Shown here in pieces: positions 34,814-44,027 of a stretch of 64,000 nt of DNA. The position numbers and the translations under genes are program-made. This DNA comes from Pseudomonas maioricensis (GTDB lineage Bacteria > Pseudomonadota > Gammaproteobacteria > Pseudomonadales > Pseudomonadaceae), in NCBI RefSeq assembly GCF_022790535.1, contig NZ_LOHG01000002.1, forward strand, positions 213,229 to 277,228, given 5' to 3'. The first letter of the stretch is position 1, and each line of letters begins with the position of its first letter. Under the pieces are notes generated by a model. It was not told the DNA's origin. It did no database searches and saw only the letters and a program-made list of their open reading frames with translations.

Positions 34814-36121
34814 TTATAGACTGCTGTAGAAAGGAAAGATCCCCATCAGCAAAGCGGCAACCATTATGCACAGGCAAACCAGAACTGCCCACTTCAAGGT
34901 GAAGCGCTGGTGGTCACCAAATTCGATACCGGCCAGTGCTACCAGCAGGTAAGTCGAAGGAACCAGCGGGCTGAGCAAGTGAACCGGCTGACCGACGATG
35001 GAGGCACGGGCCATTTCCACTGGCGAAATACCGTAGTGAGCAGCCGCTTCAGTCAATACCGGCAACACGCCAAAGTAGAACGCGTCGTTGGACATGAAGA
35101 AGGTAAACGGCATGCTGACCAGTGCAGTAATGACCGCAAGGTACGGGCCCATTGCGTCCGGAATCACTGCCAACAGGCTCTTGGACATGGCATCAACCAT
35201 GCCCGTGCCGGTCAGAATGCCGGTGAAGATACCTGCGGCGAAGATCAAACCTACCACTGAGAGCACGCTACCGGCGTGAGCCGCCACACGGTCTTTCTGA
35301 TCCTGCATGTTCGGGTAGTTGATGATCATCGCGATACTGAAGGCGATCATGAACAGCACTGGCAACGGCAACAGGCTCATGATCAGCGAGATCATCAGCA
35401 CCAGTGTCAGCGCACCGTTGAACCAGATCATCTTCGGACGACGGGCATCCGGAAACTGCGAAACACTGATTTCGCTGTGATCGGCTTCATCGCCCTGCAG
35501 ATGCAGTTCGCCCAAACGAGCGCGCTCACGCTTGCCATAGAAGTAAGCAATCAGCAGAAGTGCAACCACCCCGGCGAACATAGCCGGAATCATTGGTACG
35601 AAAATATCGGATGCTTCCACATGCAACGCACTGGCTGCGCGGGCGGTCGGCCCACCCCATGGGGTCATGTTCATGATGCCGCCCGCCAGAATGATCAGGC
35701 CGGCCATGATGCGTGGGCTCATACCGATGCGGCTGTACAACGGCAGCATCGCTGCGACGCAGATCATGTAAGTCGTTGCGCCGTCACCGTCCAGAGAAAC
35801 CACCAGTGCCAGCACCGCAGTACCCACCGATACTTTCATCGGATCGCCTTTGACCCACCTCAGAATCTGACGCACGGCCGGGTCGAACAAACCCGAGTCG
35901 ATCATCAAGGCGAAGTACAGAATGGCGAACATCAGCATCACGCCAGTCGGCGCGAGCTTGGTGATACCGGCCAGCATCATCGGGCCGATTTCGGTGGCGA
36001 AACCGCCGAAAATGGCAAAGAGGATCGGTACCAGAATCAGAGCAATCAGCGCGGAAAGGCGCTTGCTCATGATCAGGTACATGAAAGCAATCACCATGGC
36101 AAAGCCAAGGAAGGTCAACAT
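34814..36121 (-). CDS. CitMHS-family metal-citrate:proton symporter
   Basis: 435 residues with about 12 membrane segments and typical motifs 'SLDGDGATTYMI', 'GIMNMTPWGGPTARAA' and 'FFMSNDAFYFGVLPVL'. Members import citrate complexed with Mg2+ or Ca2+. No two-component regulator (citAB/tctDE-like) is adjacent. On the transcribed strand an A-rich 'aacaacaacaaa' lies near 36250, about 130 bases before the start; it resembles an Hfq-Crc target but is farther from the start than usual. Confidence 0.9.
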   Translation of the reverse strand: MLTFLGFAMVIAFMYLIMSKRLSALIALILVPILFAIFGGFATEIGPMMLAGITKLAPTGVMLMFAILYFALMIDSGLFDPAVRQILRWVKGDPMKVSVGTAVLALVVSLDGDGATTYMICVAAMLPLYSRIGMSPRIMAGLIILAGGIMNMTPWGGPTARAASALHVEASDIFVPMIPAMFAGVVALLLIAYFYGKRERARLGELHLQGDEADHSEISVSQFPDARRPKMIWFNGALTLVLMISLIMSLLPLPVLFMIAFSIAMIINYPNMQDQKDRVAAHAGSVLSVVGLIFAAGIFTGILTGTGMVDAMSKSLLAVIPDAMGPYLAVITALVSMPFTFFMSNDAFYFGVLPVLTEAAAHYGISPVEMARASIVGQPVHLLSPLVPSTYLLVALAGIEFGDHQRFTLKWAVLVCLCIMVAALLMGIFPFYSSL

Positions 36122-36450
36122 AGTAAATACTCCAGGCGGTACGCGATTGGCTAAGGCGAAAGGCTAATCAGCTCAAAAAGAGCGGCGCAGGGAGTGGGAG
36201 CGAAAGCGGGGAATGCAGCAGGGCACTAGAGCACATCAGGGTCACCATTTGTTGTTGTTAACTGGGCCTTTGTACGTCTTGAAACGCACATGTGGCTGAC
36301 CGGTCTGTTGCCGGCGGTGGGTGGATGCTAATCGGCCAAGCTTTCATTCAGCTTTCGCTGCTGAAACCTTTGAGCGTTAGTTTTTAATGACGAATGCGAG
36401 CCTGAACGGTCAGAAGCTCATCAGCACGTCTAGAACAAGGGAAAAGGGAT
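36122..36450. other. Divergent intergenic region citMHS / GFA gene
   Basis: About 330 bases with both promoters. Contains the A-rich 'aacaacaacaaa' (minus strand, near 36250) and a short GC-rich inverted repeat 'ccggtctgttgccgg' near 36300. No gene seen. Confidence 0.5.
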
Positions 36451-36852
36451 ATGGGTCAGATCACTACCGGCGGATGCCATTGCGGCAATCTGCGTTATCA
36501 GTTTGATGCACCGCTGCAGGACATCGCTCATTGCCATTGCTCAATCTGCCGACGCACCTCCGGCGGGATTGTCATGACCTGGATTTCAGTGCCTGTAACG
36601 TCATTCGAATGGACCGAAGGCAGCCCGACGACCTACGACTCCGGCCCGACCTGTGTGCGTTATTTCTGCAATAACTGCGGTGCCCAGCTGGCATTATTCT
36701 CGCGCAACAGCCCGCAGGACATAGACGTCACCGTAGCCACTTTTGACCAACCGGAGCTTGCCCCTGCGGATCGTCATATCTGGACGGACAACCGCTTGCC
36801 GTGGCTGCACCTGGATGAGCAGTTGCCAGGGGAGGCAGAGGAGACGGTGTAG
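36451..36852 (+). CDS. GFA family (Mss4-like zinc) protein
   Basis: 133 residues. Zinc ligands in 'GGCHCGNLRY', 'CHCSICRR' and 'FCNNCGAQL', the full set for the GFA fold. The family is named for a glutathione-formaldehyde protein, but most members have no shown activity, and no formaldehyde dehydrogenase is nearby. 'aaaaggga' precedes the ATG. Confidence 0.88.
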   Translation: MGQITTGGCHCGNLRYQFDAPLQDIAHCHCSICRRTSGGIVMTWISVPVTSFEWTEGSPTTYDSGPTCVRYFCNNCGAQLALFSRNSPQDIDVTVATFDQPELAPADRHIWTDNRLPWLHLDEQLPGEAEETV

Positions 36853-36938
36853 ACCCATAACAAGCGCCAGTCGGTTTTTTGACAGGAGATCGCCCTGTGC
36901 CTCTGACACCGCGCTGTCTAGCGGCATACAGAGATCCA

Positions 36939-37027
36939 TGTGGGAGCGGTGCTTGCCCGCGATAAAGGCGACGCGGCCTGAAAGATACACCGCGGTGTTC
37001 TTATCGCGGGCAAGCACCGCTCCCACA
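36939..37027. repeat. REP-type doublet (gagcggtgcttgcccgcgat subtype)
   Basis: 'tgtgggagcggtgcttgcc' with 'cgcgataaaggcgacgcgg' faces 'ttatcgcgggcaagcaccg' with 'ctcccaca'. Almost identical arms to the copy at 44932-45022. Confidence 0.85.
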
Positions 37028-37076
37028 ATGGTGTGGCGTTTCAGCCGTGCTCATGTGGGTTTGTTACAAGAGCTGA

Positions 37077-38474
37077 TCAGGACGAGAACTGCGAAGCCAG
37101 TTCCCTTAGCAGTACTTCTGCCTCAAGCACCTTGCGCACCGACTCCTCTGCTTTTTCACGGGTCAGGCTCAAGCGGGCGAAGAGCTCGTCAGGAATGTCT
37201 TCCTTGGGTCCCGAACCAATGCCGTTCTGGCGCAACAGACGTACCGAGAGGTAAACCAGATTGGCGTATGCGCTGTGCTCACCGTCGTAGGTTGGGTCGT
37301 GCTGGAAGCGCAAGGCTGTGCACAACTCATCAGGCATGTCCCAGTAGCGCATCAACCATGAACCCATCTGCTCACGACTGATGCCCAGCAAATGTTGCTC
37401 GACGTAGCTGTGGTGCAAGTGCGGGTTCACTTCCAACTGGCGGCAGATCAACGAGAAATGCGGCGGGAACACATGGGCCAGCAACAGATAGCCGAAGTTG
37501 TGCAGCAACCCGGCCAGATACGTCAGGCCCGCCTCAGGACGCTGTGCCCGAGGCATTGCGCGAGTCAGCCCCTCAATAACAGCAGCGGTATAAATCGACT
37601 GCTGCCAGTAAGGCGTGGTCTGTTGCGGGTGATCCTTGGGCAGGCTGAGGGTTTTGCCCAGCGCCAGGCCCAACGCCAGATTGATCACCAGATCGAACCC
37701 GAGCACGCGCACGATGGCATCTTCAACCGAACGGATCTTGCCGGTGGACGCGTAGTAAGGCGATGCCGCCCAGCTCACAACCTGTGCCGCCAGTGCCGGA
37801 TCAGTCTCGACCACGCCAGTGATGTCATCGATGGTTGCGTCAGGATCGACACGCAGCTTGATGATCTTCTGCGCGGTTTCAGCCAGCGGCGGGATTTCCA
37901 GAGTCGCTTCAAGACGCTGCTGGATGCGGCGCGCCGTGAAGGCGTGCATGGCCTGGGTAATCTCTTCGCGATCATCATCGGGACGATCGAGGTTTGGATG
38001 AATCGTGCTCAGCAACTCGCCAAAATGAGCGGCGCTGGCTTTGCTCAACATGGACTTGAAGTCTTCGCTGCTAATCTCCAGCAAAATCCCGGGCTCGCCC
38101 GAGCCGATCAACACTGACGGCTCCTGCAACAGACGATCGTCATACAGGCAAGGCGAACTGGTCAGCGCAGGCAGGCCTGGCAACACGTGCAGGCTGTGCT
38201 TGGCCAACATCTTCAGCATGCGCGCATGAGACACGGCGACCAGTTTGCGACCGGTTAGCTCGGTGATGCGGCTGAGGTCCAGTAACTGGCTCTGCGGAAA
38301 CAGGATCAGAAGTGCCCCGACAGCGTCCTCGACCAGTACCGCCTGGACGATACGGGCGGCGGGCAGGTCTGGGGACTCATCCACCTCGCGGTAACTAATC
38401 GCTAATTTGCCAAGCAACTGCCGAATGACGGAGGGGGCATGAGGCGCTTCATCGACGTGGGCAACTTCTGTCAT
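37077..38474 (-). CDS. HDOD protein with YbaK/aaRS-associated-like N-terminal domain
   Basis: 465 residues. Residues about 15-160 resemble a YbaK/prolyl-tRNA-editing-type fold ('LAISYREVDESPDLPAARIVQAVLVEDA...ALLILFP'). An HDOD domain covers about 200-400 ('IPPLAETAQKIIKLRVDPDA', 'LTYLAGLLHNFGYLLLAHVFP', 'HHSYVEQHLLG'). The gene neighbours recG in P. aeruginosa as well. Role probably in signalling; unlike the HDOD protein at 78-1424 it lacks a receiver. Start at the ATG at 38474. Confidence 0.82.
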   Translation of the reverse strand: MTEVAHVDEAPHAPSVIRQLLGKLAISYREVDESPDLPAARIVQAVLVEDAVGALLILFPQSQLLDLSRITELTGRKLVAVSHARMLKMLAKHSLHVLPGLPALTSSPCLYDDRLLQEPSVLIGSGEPGILLEISSEDFKSMLSKASAAHFGELLSTIHPNLDRPDDDREEITQAMHAFTARRIQQRLEATLEIPPLAETAQKIIKLRVDPDATIDDITGVVETDPALAAQVVSWAASPYYASTGKIRSVEDAIVRVLGFDLVINLALGLALGKTLSLPKDHPQQTTPYWQQSIYTAAVIEGLTRAMPRAQRPEAGLTYLAGLLHNFGYLLLAHVFPPHFSLICRQLEVNPHLHHSYVEQHLLGISREQMGSWLMRYWDMPDELCTALRFQHDPTYDGEHSAYANLVYLSVRLLRQNGIGSGPKEDIPDELFARLSLTREKAEESVRKVLEAEVLLRELASQFSS

Positions 38475-38561
38475 GGCGGGTATCCAAATTCTTACAGTCG
38501 CTGAAGTATAACCAGCTTGGCTGTTTCGGGTGTGATGCGATCATCAAAGCGACGACCTGCA

Positions 38562-40637
38562 TCACACCTGACCGTATTGCTGCCCATGACGCAGCCAACG
38601 CTCCAGCAGTGGGCTGACATGCTGCGGCCACCGTTCAAGCAGGGCCTGAGCGGCATCACGCACCGCTGGAAGCAGGTCGGCGTCGCGCATCAGGTCTGCG
38701 ACCTTGAATTGCAGCAGCCCGGTTTGCCGGGTACCCAGCATTTCGCCGGGACCACGCAACTCAAGATCCTTCTCGGCAATCACGAAGCCATCGTTGGTTT
38801 CACGCATGATTCCCAAACGCTGGCGACCTATTTGCGACAGCGGCGGATGGTAGAGCAGCACGCAATGGCTGACGGCACTGCCACGGCCTACGCGACCACG
38901 GAGCTGGTGCAACTGCGCCAGCCCGAGGCGCTCGGGGTTTTCGATAATCATCAGGCTGGCGTTGGGAACGTCGACGCCCACTTCAATTACCGTCGTCGCC
39001 ACCAGCAATTGCAGCGCGCCCTGCTTGAACTCGGCCATGACCGCTGCCTTCTCGGCAGGCTTCATGCGGCCGTGAATCAGGCCTACCCGGAACTCACCCA
39101 GCGCGCTGGTCAATTCTTCAAAAGACGTTTCCGCCGCCTGACACGTGAGCTCTTCAGACTCCTCGATCAAGGTGCAGACCCAATACGTCTGGCGACCTTC
39201 CGCGCAGGCAGCCCGCACGCGCTCAATCACTTCAATGCGCCGGGTATCCACCACCAATACGGTATTGACCGGAGTACGTCCGGGCGGCAGTTCGTCGAGA
39301 ATCGACGTATCCAGATCTGCATACGCGCTCATCGCCAACGTGCGCGGAATCGGTGTAGCCGTCATGATCAACTGGTGCGGGCACATCAGACCGCCGACCC
39401 CCTTCTTGCGTAGAGCCAGACGCTGCTGCACGCCAAAACGGTGCTGCTCGTCGATGATCACCAGTGCGAGATTCTTGAACTGCACCTCGTCCTGAAACAA
39501 CGCGTGAGTGCCTACTACCATTGGCGTCCCACCCGCGATCTGCTCAAGAGAAGCGGCTCGGGCCTTGCCTTTGAGCTTGCCAGCCAGCCAGGCGGTTTCG
39601 ATGCCCAGCGGTTCCAGCCAGCGCTTGAAATTAATGTAGTGCTGTTCGGCAAGAATCTCGGTCGGCGCCATCAACGCCACCTGGTAACCCGCCTCCAGTG
39701 CCTGCAGGGCGGCGAGGGCGGCCACAACGGTTTTACCGGCCCCGACATCGCCCTGAATCAAACGCAACATCGGCTCAGGCTGACTCAAATCGTAGGCAAC
39801 TTCCTTACCTACACGCTGCTGCGCACCAGTAGGTGCAAAACCGAGGTTGGCAAGAAACTGCTTTGGCAGTTTTTTGGCCACTGGCAATGCCGGAGCCCTT
39901 TGCGAGCGCAGGCTTTCGCGCAAACGCTGCTGGGACAATTGATGGGTCAAGAGTTCTTCAAACGCCAACCGGTGCTGAGCCCAGTGGTGTCCCAACGCGA
40001 GTTCTTCAACATCAGCATCAGCCGGTGGGTGATGCAGGTAGCGGATCGCGTCATCCAGCGGTGCAAGCTGATAGTCCCGCGCAAGTTCTTCAGGCAACCA
40101 GTCAGGCAGGCTTTTTGGCCCCAGCATCGTCAGGGTTTGCTGACTGAGCTGGCGCAAGCGTTGCTGGGTCAGACCTTCGGTCGTGGGGTAGATCGGCGTG
40201 AGCGTTTGCTCAACAGGCGCGGGCTCGCTGCCGGTCAGCGCACGGTATTCCGGATGGTAAATTTCCAGACCTGACGCACCCGGCCGGGCCTCACCAAAAC
40301 AACGGATATGAGTCCCGCGCTTGAGCGCGTCCTTCTGCGCGTTACTGAAGTGATAAAAACGCAGGCTCAGGCTTCCGGTACCGTCGTTCAGACGTACCAA
40401 GAGGCTGCGACGCTTGCCCATGACCACATCAGCGCCACTGACCGTGCCTTCGATCACTGCATCTTGCCCAGGCCGCAACTGACCTATAGGCACTACACGG
40501 GTTCGGTCCTGATAACGCAACGGCAAGTGAAACAACACGTCCTGCAGATTTTCCAGCCCGACCTTGGCAAGCTTCTCGGCCATGGCCTCGCCAACGCCCT
40601 TGAGCGCGGTGACCGAGACTTGAGACAACTCGCTCAT
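38562..40637 (-). CDS. recG: ATP-dependent DNA helicase RecG
   Basis: 691 residues, the usual Pseudomonas length. It remodels stalled forks and Holliday junctions. N-terminal wedge domain with OB fold, then helicase motifs: Walker A 'GDVGAGKTVVA', motif II 'IIDEQHRFG', motif III 'TATPIPRTL', and motif VI 'QLRGRVGRG'. I start at the ATG at 40637 (MSELSQV); a longer frame would overlap oxyR. Eight bases separate it from the oxyR stop, so the two may be cotranscribed. Confidence 0.96.
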   Translation of the reverse strand: MSELSQVSVTALKGVGEAMAEKLAKVGLENLQDVLFHLPLRYQDRTRVVPIGQLRPGQDAVIEGTVSGADVVMGKRRSLLVRLNDGTGSLSLRFYHFSNAQKDALKRGTHIRCFGEARPGASGLEIYHPEYRALTGSEPAPVEQTLTPIYPTTEGLTQQRLRQLSQQTLTMLGPKSLPDWLPEELARDYQLAPLDDAIRYLHHPPADADVEELALGHHWAQHRLAFEELLTHQLSQQRLRESLRSQRAPALPVAKKLPKQFLANLGFAPTGAQQRVGKEVAYDLSQPEPMLRLIQGDVGAGKTVVAALAALQALEAGYQVALMAPTEILAEQHYINFKRWLEPLGIETAWLAGKLKGKARAASLEQIAGGTPMVVGTHALFQDEVQFKNLALVIIDEQHRFGVQQRLALRKKGVGGLMCPHQLIMTATPIPRTLAMSAYADLDTSILDELPPGRTPVNTVLVVDTRRIEVIERVRAACAEGRQTYWVCTLIEESEELTCQAAETSFEELTSALGEFRVGLIHGRMKPAEKAAVMAEFKQGALQLLVATTVIEVGVDVPNASLMIIENPERLGLAQLHQLRGRVGRGSAVSHCVLLYHPPLSQIGRQRLGIMRETNDGFVIAEKDLELRGPGEMLGTRQTGLLQFKVADLMRDADLLPAVRDAAQALLERWPQHVSPLLERWLRHGQQYGQV

Positions 40638-40645
40638 CAGACCAC

Positions 40646-41569
40646 TCAGCTCGCTTCGGTTTTCGGACGTGCCACAGAGCACAACCGAACAGAGTCGGCG
40701 AGGATTTCAATCGCCTTCGGCCGCGGGAAGCTGGCGCGCCAGGCAATCGCTACCGTACGGAACGGCACCGGCGGGGTCAGCGGACGAACCTCAATAACGC
40801 CAGGCGCGTAATGATGGCTGTCGACTGCCGACATCGGCAGGATAGAGATCCCCAGACCGGAAGCCACCATGTGGCGAATGGTCTCCAGAGAGCTGGACTC
40901 TACTGTCGTGTGCTTGGCACCCTCGCTGCCCTTGGTCAGGGTCGGGCACGCTTCCAGCACCTGATCGCGGAAGCAGTGGCCTTCACCGAGCAGCAACAGG
41001 CTCTTGTCATTGAGTGCCGAGGCATCAATGGTTTCTTTCTGGGTCCACGGATGATCGGCAGGCATCAGGACGTAGAACGGCTCGTCGTACAGCTGCATGG
41101 TCAGCACGTCAGCTTCGTTGAACGGCAACGCAATGATAATTGCGTCCAGCTCGCCATTACGCAGCTTGTCGCGCAGTACATGAGTGAAGTTTTCTTCAAT
41201 GTACAACGGCATCTGCGGGGCAACCCGGTGCAGTTGCGGGATCAGATGCGGGAACAGGTAAGGGCCGACGGTGTAGATCGCACCGACCTTGAGCGGCGCG
41301 GTCAGCTGGTTCTTACCCGCCTGGGCCAGCTCGCGGATACCCTGAGCTTGCTCCAGGACCTTTTGCGCTTGAGCGACGATGCCTTCACCCACGGGCGTCA
41401 AACGCACAGCACTCTTGCTGCGCTCGAAAATGAGCACACCAAGTTCATCTTCCAGCTTTTTCACGCCCACCGATAAAGTCGGCTGGCTGACATGGCAGCG
41501 CTCAGCGGCATGGCCGAAGTGCTGTTCCTGAGCGAGGGTAACGATGTAGCGCAATTCTGTGAGAGTCAT
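40646..41569 (-). CDS. oxyR: Hydrogen peroxide-sensing regulator OxyR
   Basis: 307 residues, LysR family. HTH 'AAERCHVSQPTLSVGVKKLE' at the N-terminus. The redox pair is in 'GHCFRDQVLEACPT': two Cys nine residues apart, corresponding to Cys199 and Cys208 of E. coli, so the peroxide switch is intact. It activates catalase, alkyl hydroperoxide reductase and, in Pseudomonas, recG. The downstream recG position fits that. Confidence 0.96.
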   Translation of the reverse strand: MTLTELRYIVTLAQEQHFGHAAERCHVSQPTLSVGVKKLEDELGVLIFERSKSAVRLTPVGEGIVAQAQKVLEQAQGIRELAQAGKNQLTAPLKVGAIYTVGPYLFPHLIPQLHRVAPQMPLYIEENFTHVLRDKLRNGELDAIIIALPFNEADVLTMQLYDEPFYVLMPADHPWTQKETIDASALNDKSLLLLGEGHCFRDQVLEACPTLTKGSEGAKHTTVESSSLETIRHMVASGLGISILPMSAVDSHHYAPGVIEVRPLTPPVPFRTVAIAWRASFPRPKAIEILADSVRLCSVARPKTEAS

Positions 41570-41660
41570 AACGTGCGTCCATGAAGTTGCGGCCCCAGCA
41601 TAGCGGCTGCAATCGATAGACGCACGTTATCAAGTGCCTGCGTTGTATCAAAATTGCGAC

Positions 41661-42404
41661 TTAACGCCTGTCCAGCGAGTAAACGAACGGTGCCAGGATC
41701 TCGATAGTGCCGTTGTTCAACGTTTCCGCTGGCGGTTTCGGCAACGGCTGGGCACGACGGATCATCTCCATAGTGGCCCTGTCCAGCGCCGGACTGCCCG
41801 AACTGCTGGCGATTGAGTACGAAAGGACATTACCTTCGGCATCAACCACAAAGCGCAGACGACTTACCCCTTGCATGCCCCGACGACGAGCGTCTTCAGG
41901 GTATTTCTTGAACTTCGCCAGATGCTTCAGCAGATCGCTCTGCCAGCTAGGCAGCGCAGTACTCGGCGGGGCAGGCTGACTTGGCGGCGTCGGCGCAGCC
42001 GACTTCTCGACCTTGGCCGTCGTTGGCGGCGTATCGACCTGTTTTTCGTCAGCTGGCAAATCCTGCGGCGGCTCAGGCTTTTTCACGGGCTTTGGCGGCT
42101 GCGGCTTGGGCTTTGGCTTGACCACGGGCTTAGGCACGGCGATTTCAGCCTTCTCGACTTCCGCAACCTTGGGAATGATTTCTTCCTCGGGGGCTGGAGG
42201 CTGAGGCGGCTGAACCACTTGCGGCGGAGGCGGCGGGGCCGGTTCTGGCTCAGGTGCCAGCTCAACCATCATGGCTGCCGGTGGCAGCTCGATGGCTTGG
42301 GATGCAGGCCAGCGAAGCGCGACCACAATCGCGATGGCATGCACGGCCAGCACCAACAACAGACTACCGCTATAGCGCGTCAGTTTTTGGCGCGAACTGA
42401 TCAT
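41661..42404 (-). CDS. tonB: Energy transducer TonB
   Basis: 247 residues. One N-terminal membrane anchor ('LLLVLAVHAIAIVVAL' with the His typical of TonB), a long Pro-Glu/Pro-Lys spacer (about 40-160), and a C-terminal domain with 'YPEDARRRGMQGVSRLRFVVDAEG'. It carries proton-motive energy from ExbBD to outer-membrane receptors. The start overlaps the exbD stop by four bases, so translation is coupled. Confidence 0.95.
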   Translation of the reverse strand: MISSRQKLTRYSGSLLLVLAVHAIAIVVALRWPASQAIELPPAAMMVELAPEPEPAPPPPPQVVQPPQPPAPEEEIIPKVAEVEKAEIAVPKPVVKPKPKPQPPKPVKKPEPPQDLPADEKQVDTPPTTAKVEKSAAPTPPSQPAPPSTALPSWQSDLLKHLAKFKKYPEDARRRGMQGVSRLRFVVDAEGNVLSYSIASSSGSPALDRATMEMIRRAQPLPKPPAETLNNGTIEILAPFVYSLDRR

Positions 42405-42826
42405 TTCTTACCAACCGTCTCGAGACCGACCAGACCGACTTTGAGGTAGCCCGCAGAGCGCAGAGCGTTCATGACTTCCATCAGATCACCGTAATCCACA
42501 CCTTTATCGGCCTGGAAGAAGATCGTGGTGTCCTTCTTGCCCTTGGTCCGGGCATCGAGAACCTGACCCAGTTGCTCACGAGCAACCTTGTCGTCGCCCA
42601 GGTACACGCTCTGGTCAGCCTTGACGCTGAGGAATACAGGTTTCTCAGGCCGGGGTTGCGGCTTGGCGGTCGAGGCAGGCAGGTCGACTTTAATGTCTAC
42701 CGTCGCCAGAGGCGCTGCCACCATGAAGATGATCAACAGTACCAACATGACGTCGATGAACGGCGTGACGTTGATTTCGTGGTTTTCGGCGAGATCGTCG
42801 TCGCCTTCCTTTAGATGCATGCCCAA
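42401..42826 (-). CDS. exbD: Biopolymer transport protein ExbD
   Basis: 141 residues. One membrane segment with the essential Asp in 'INVTPFIDVMLVLLIIFMV', then a periplasmic domain. Works with ExbB and TonB. Three bases after exbB and overlapping tonB. Full length. Confidence 0.95.
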   Translation of the reverse strand: MGMHLKEGDDDLAENHEINVTPFIDVMLVLLIIFMVAAPLATVDIKVDLPASTAKPQPRPEKPVFLSVKADQSVYLGDDKVAREQLGQVLDARTKGKKDTTIFFQADKGVDYGDLMEVMNALRSAGYLKVGLVGLETVGKK

Positions 42827-42829
42827 GGT

Positions 42830-43813
42830 TTAGCCCACCTTGACCATGTGTGGCGACTGAGAGCGGTCGGCAGTCGGCTGGTGATCAAGATCACGGCTGA
42901 CCAACAGCAGAACCTGTGCAGAAGCGTCGGAAACCTGTGCCTTGTAACCAGCGATGGAGCGGGCGAAGACGTTGTAGATCACGACCGCCGGGATCGCAGC
43001 AACCAGACCCAGTGCCGTCGCCAGGAGAGCCTCGGCGATACCGGGCGCAACTACAGCCAGGTTGGTGGTCTGGGTTTTGGCGATGCCGATGAAGCTGTTC
43101 ATGATGCCCCATACCGTACCGAACAGACCCACGAACGGAGCCGTCGAACCGATAGTCGCGAGGACGCCGGTGCCCATGCTCATGTTGCGACCACAAGCGG
43201 CAACCAAACGCTCCAGACGGAAGCTCACACGCTCCTTGATACCTTCACGTTCGCGGCTGTTTACCGACAAACGCATCTCTTCCATCGCGTCATGTACCAG
43301 CAGGTTAGCCAGCGTGCCTTCTTTGGCAGCGCTTTCACTGGCTTCGGACAGGGTACGAGCCTTTTTCAGGTTGGCGATTTCAGTACGCAGGCGACGCTTG
43401 GCGCCCAGCAGTTCGAAACCCTTGGCGATCCAGATAGTCCAGGTAATGATCGATGCAATCGCGAGGCCGATCATTACGGCCTTAACGATGATGTCGGCAT
43501 TCTGGTACATGCCCCAAGGCGACAGGTCATGCGACATGCCGAGGCTGTTATCCTCTGGCTCGACGATCGCCGGGCCTTCAACCGGTGCCGCGCCGTCCTG
43601 AGCAACCGGTGCAGTGGTTTCCGCCGACGGCGCAGTGGTCGTAGCCGGAGCGGTGACTGGAGCCGGTGAGGTTGCCGGACTGGCTGGAGCAGCCTGGCCA
43701 GCGAATGCAGCAGGAGCAAGCATCAGGCTCAGCAGCAGTGCTGCGACACCACGCCATGCACGCGACAGGCTGGGTAGCTGGGTTGGCGAAGCGGAGGAGG
43801 TAGTACGTGTCAT
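42830..43813 (-). CDS. exbB: Biopolymer transport protein ExbB (long N-terminus)
   Basis: 327 residues, longer than the 244 of E. coli ExbB. A cleavable signal ('LLLSLMLAPAAFA') and an Ala/Pro/Thr-rich periplasmic stretch of about 60 residues precede the three membrane segments, including 'GLFGTVWGIMNSF' and 'EALLATALGLVAAIPAVV'. This long form is normal in pseudomonads. First gene of exbB-exbD-tonB; AT-rich upstream DNA may hold an iron-response site. Confidence 0.95.
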   Translation of the reverse strand: MTRTTSSASPTQLPSLSRAWRGVAALLLSLMLAPAAFAGQAAPASPATSPAPVTAPATTTAPSAETTAPVAQDGAAPVEGPAIVEPEDNSLGMSHDLSPWGMYQNADIIVKAVMIGLAIASIITWTIWIAKGFELLGAKRRLRTEIANLKKARTLSEASESAAKEGTLANLLVHDAMEEMRLSVNSREREGIKERVSFRLERLVAACGRNMSMGTGVLATIGSTAPFVGLFGTVWGIMNSFIGIAKTQTTNLAVVAPGIAEALLATALGLVAAIPAVVIYNVFARSIAGYKAQVSDASAQVLLLVSRDLDHQPTADRSQSPHMVKVG

Positions 43814-43911
43814 GCTGGCCGGACCTGAGTAAAGAAAATGTGGGTCGCTCTGCTACGTCGCGCGTTGCGTTCGACGTCTGGAGGAGAACAAACGGGCCGG
43901 TATTATTGCAA

Positions 43912-43932
43912 GTAATTCTTGTTAACAAAAGT
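43912..43932 (-). promoter_or_regulatory. Possible Fur box upstream of exbB
   Basis: The AT-rich 'attattgcaagtaattctt' about 100 bases before exbB has partial two-fold symmetry and a loose fit to the Fur consensus. TonB systems are usually iron regulated. The match is weak. Confidence 0.3.
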
Positions 43933-44027
43933 AATAGAGTAACTTTTTTCGTCCAAATGCGGCCCTCCGATCAGGTTCCAGGCCCGATCCGGCGTTCGCG
44001 CCCCGCCTTTTTATGTGGAGATTCAAC

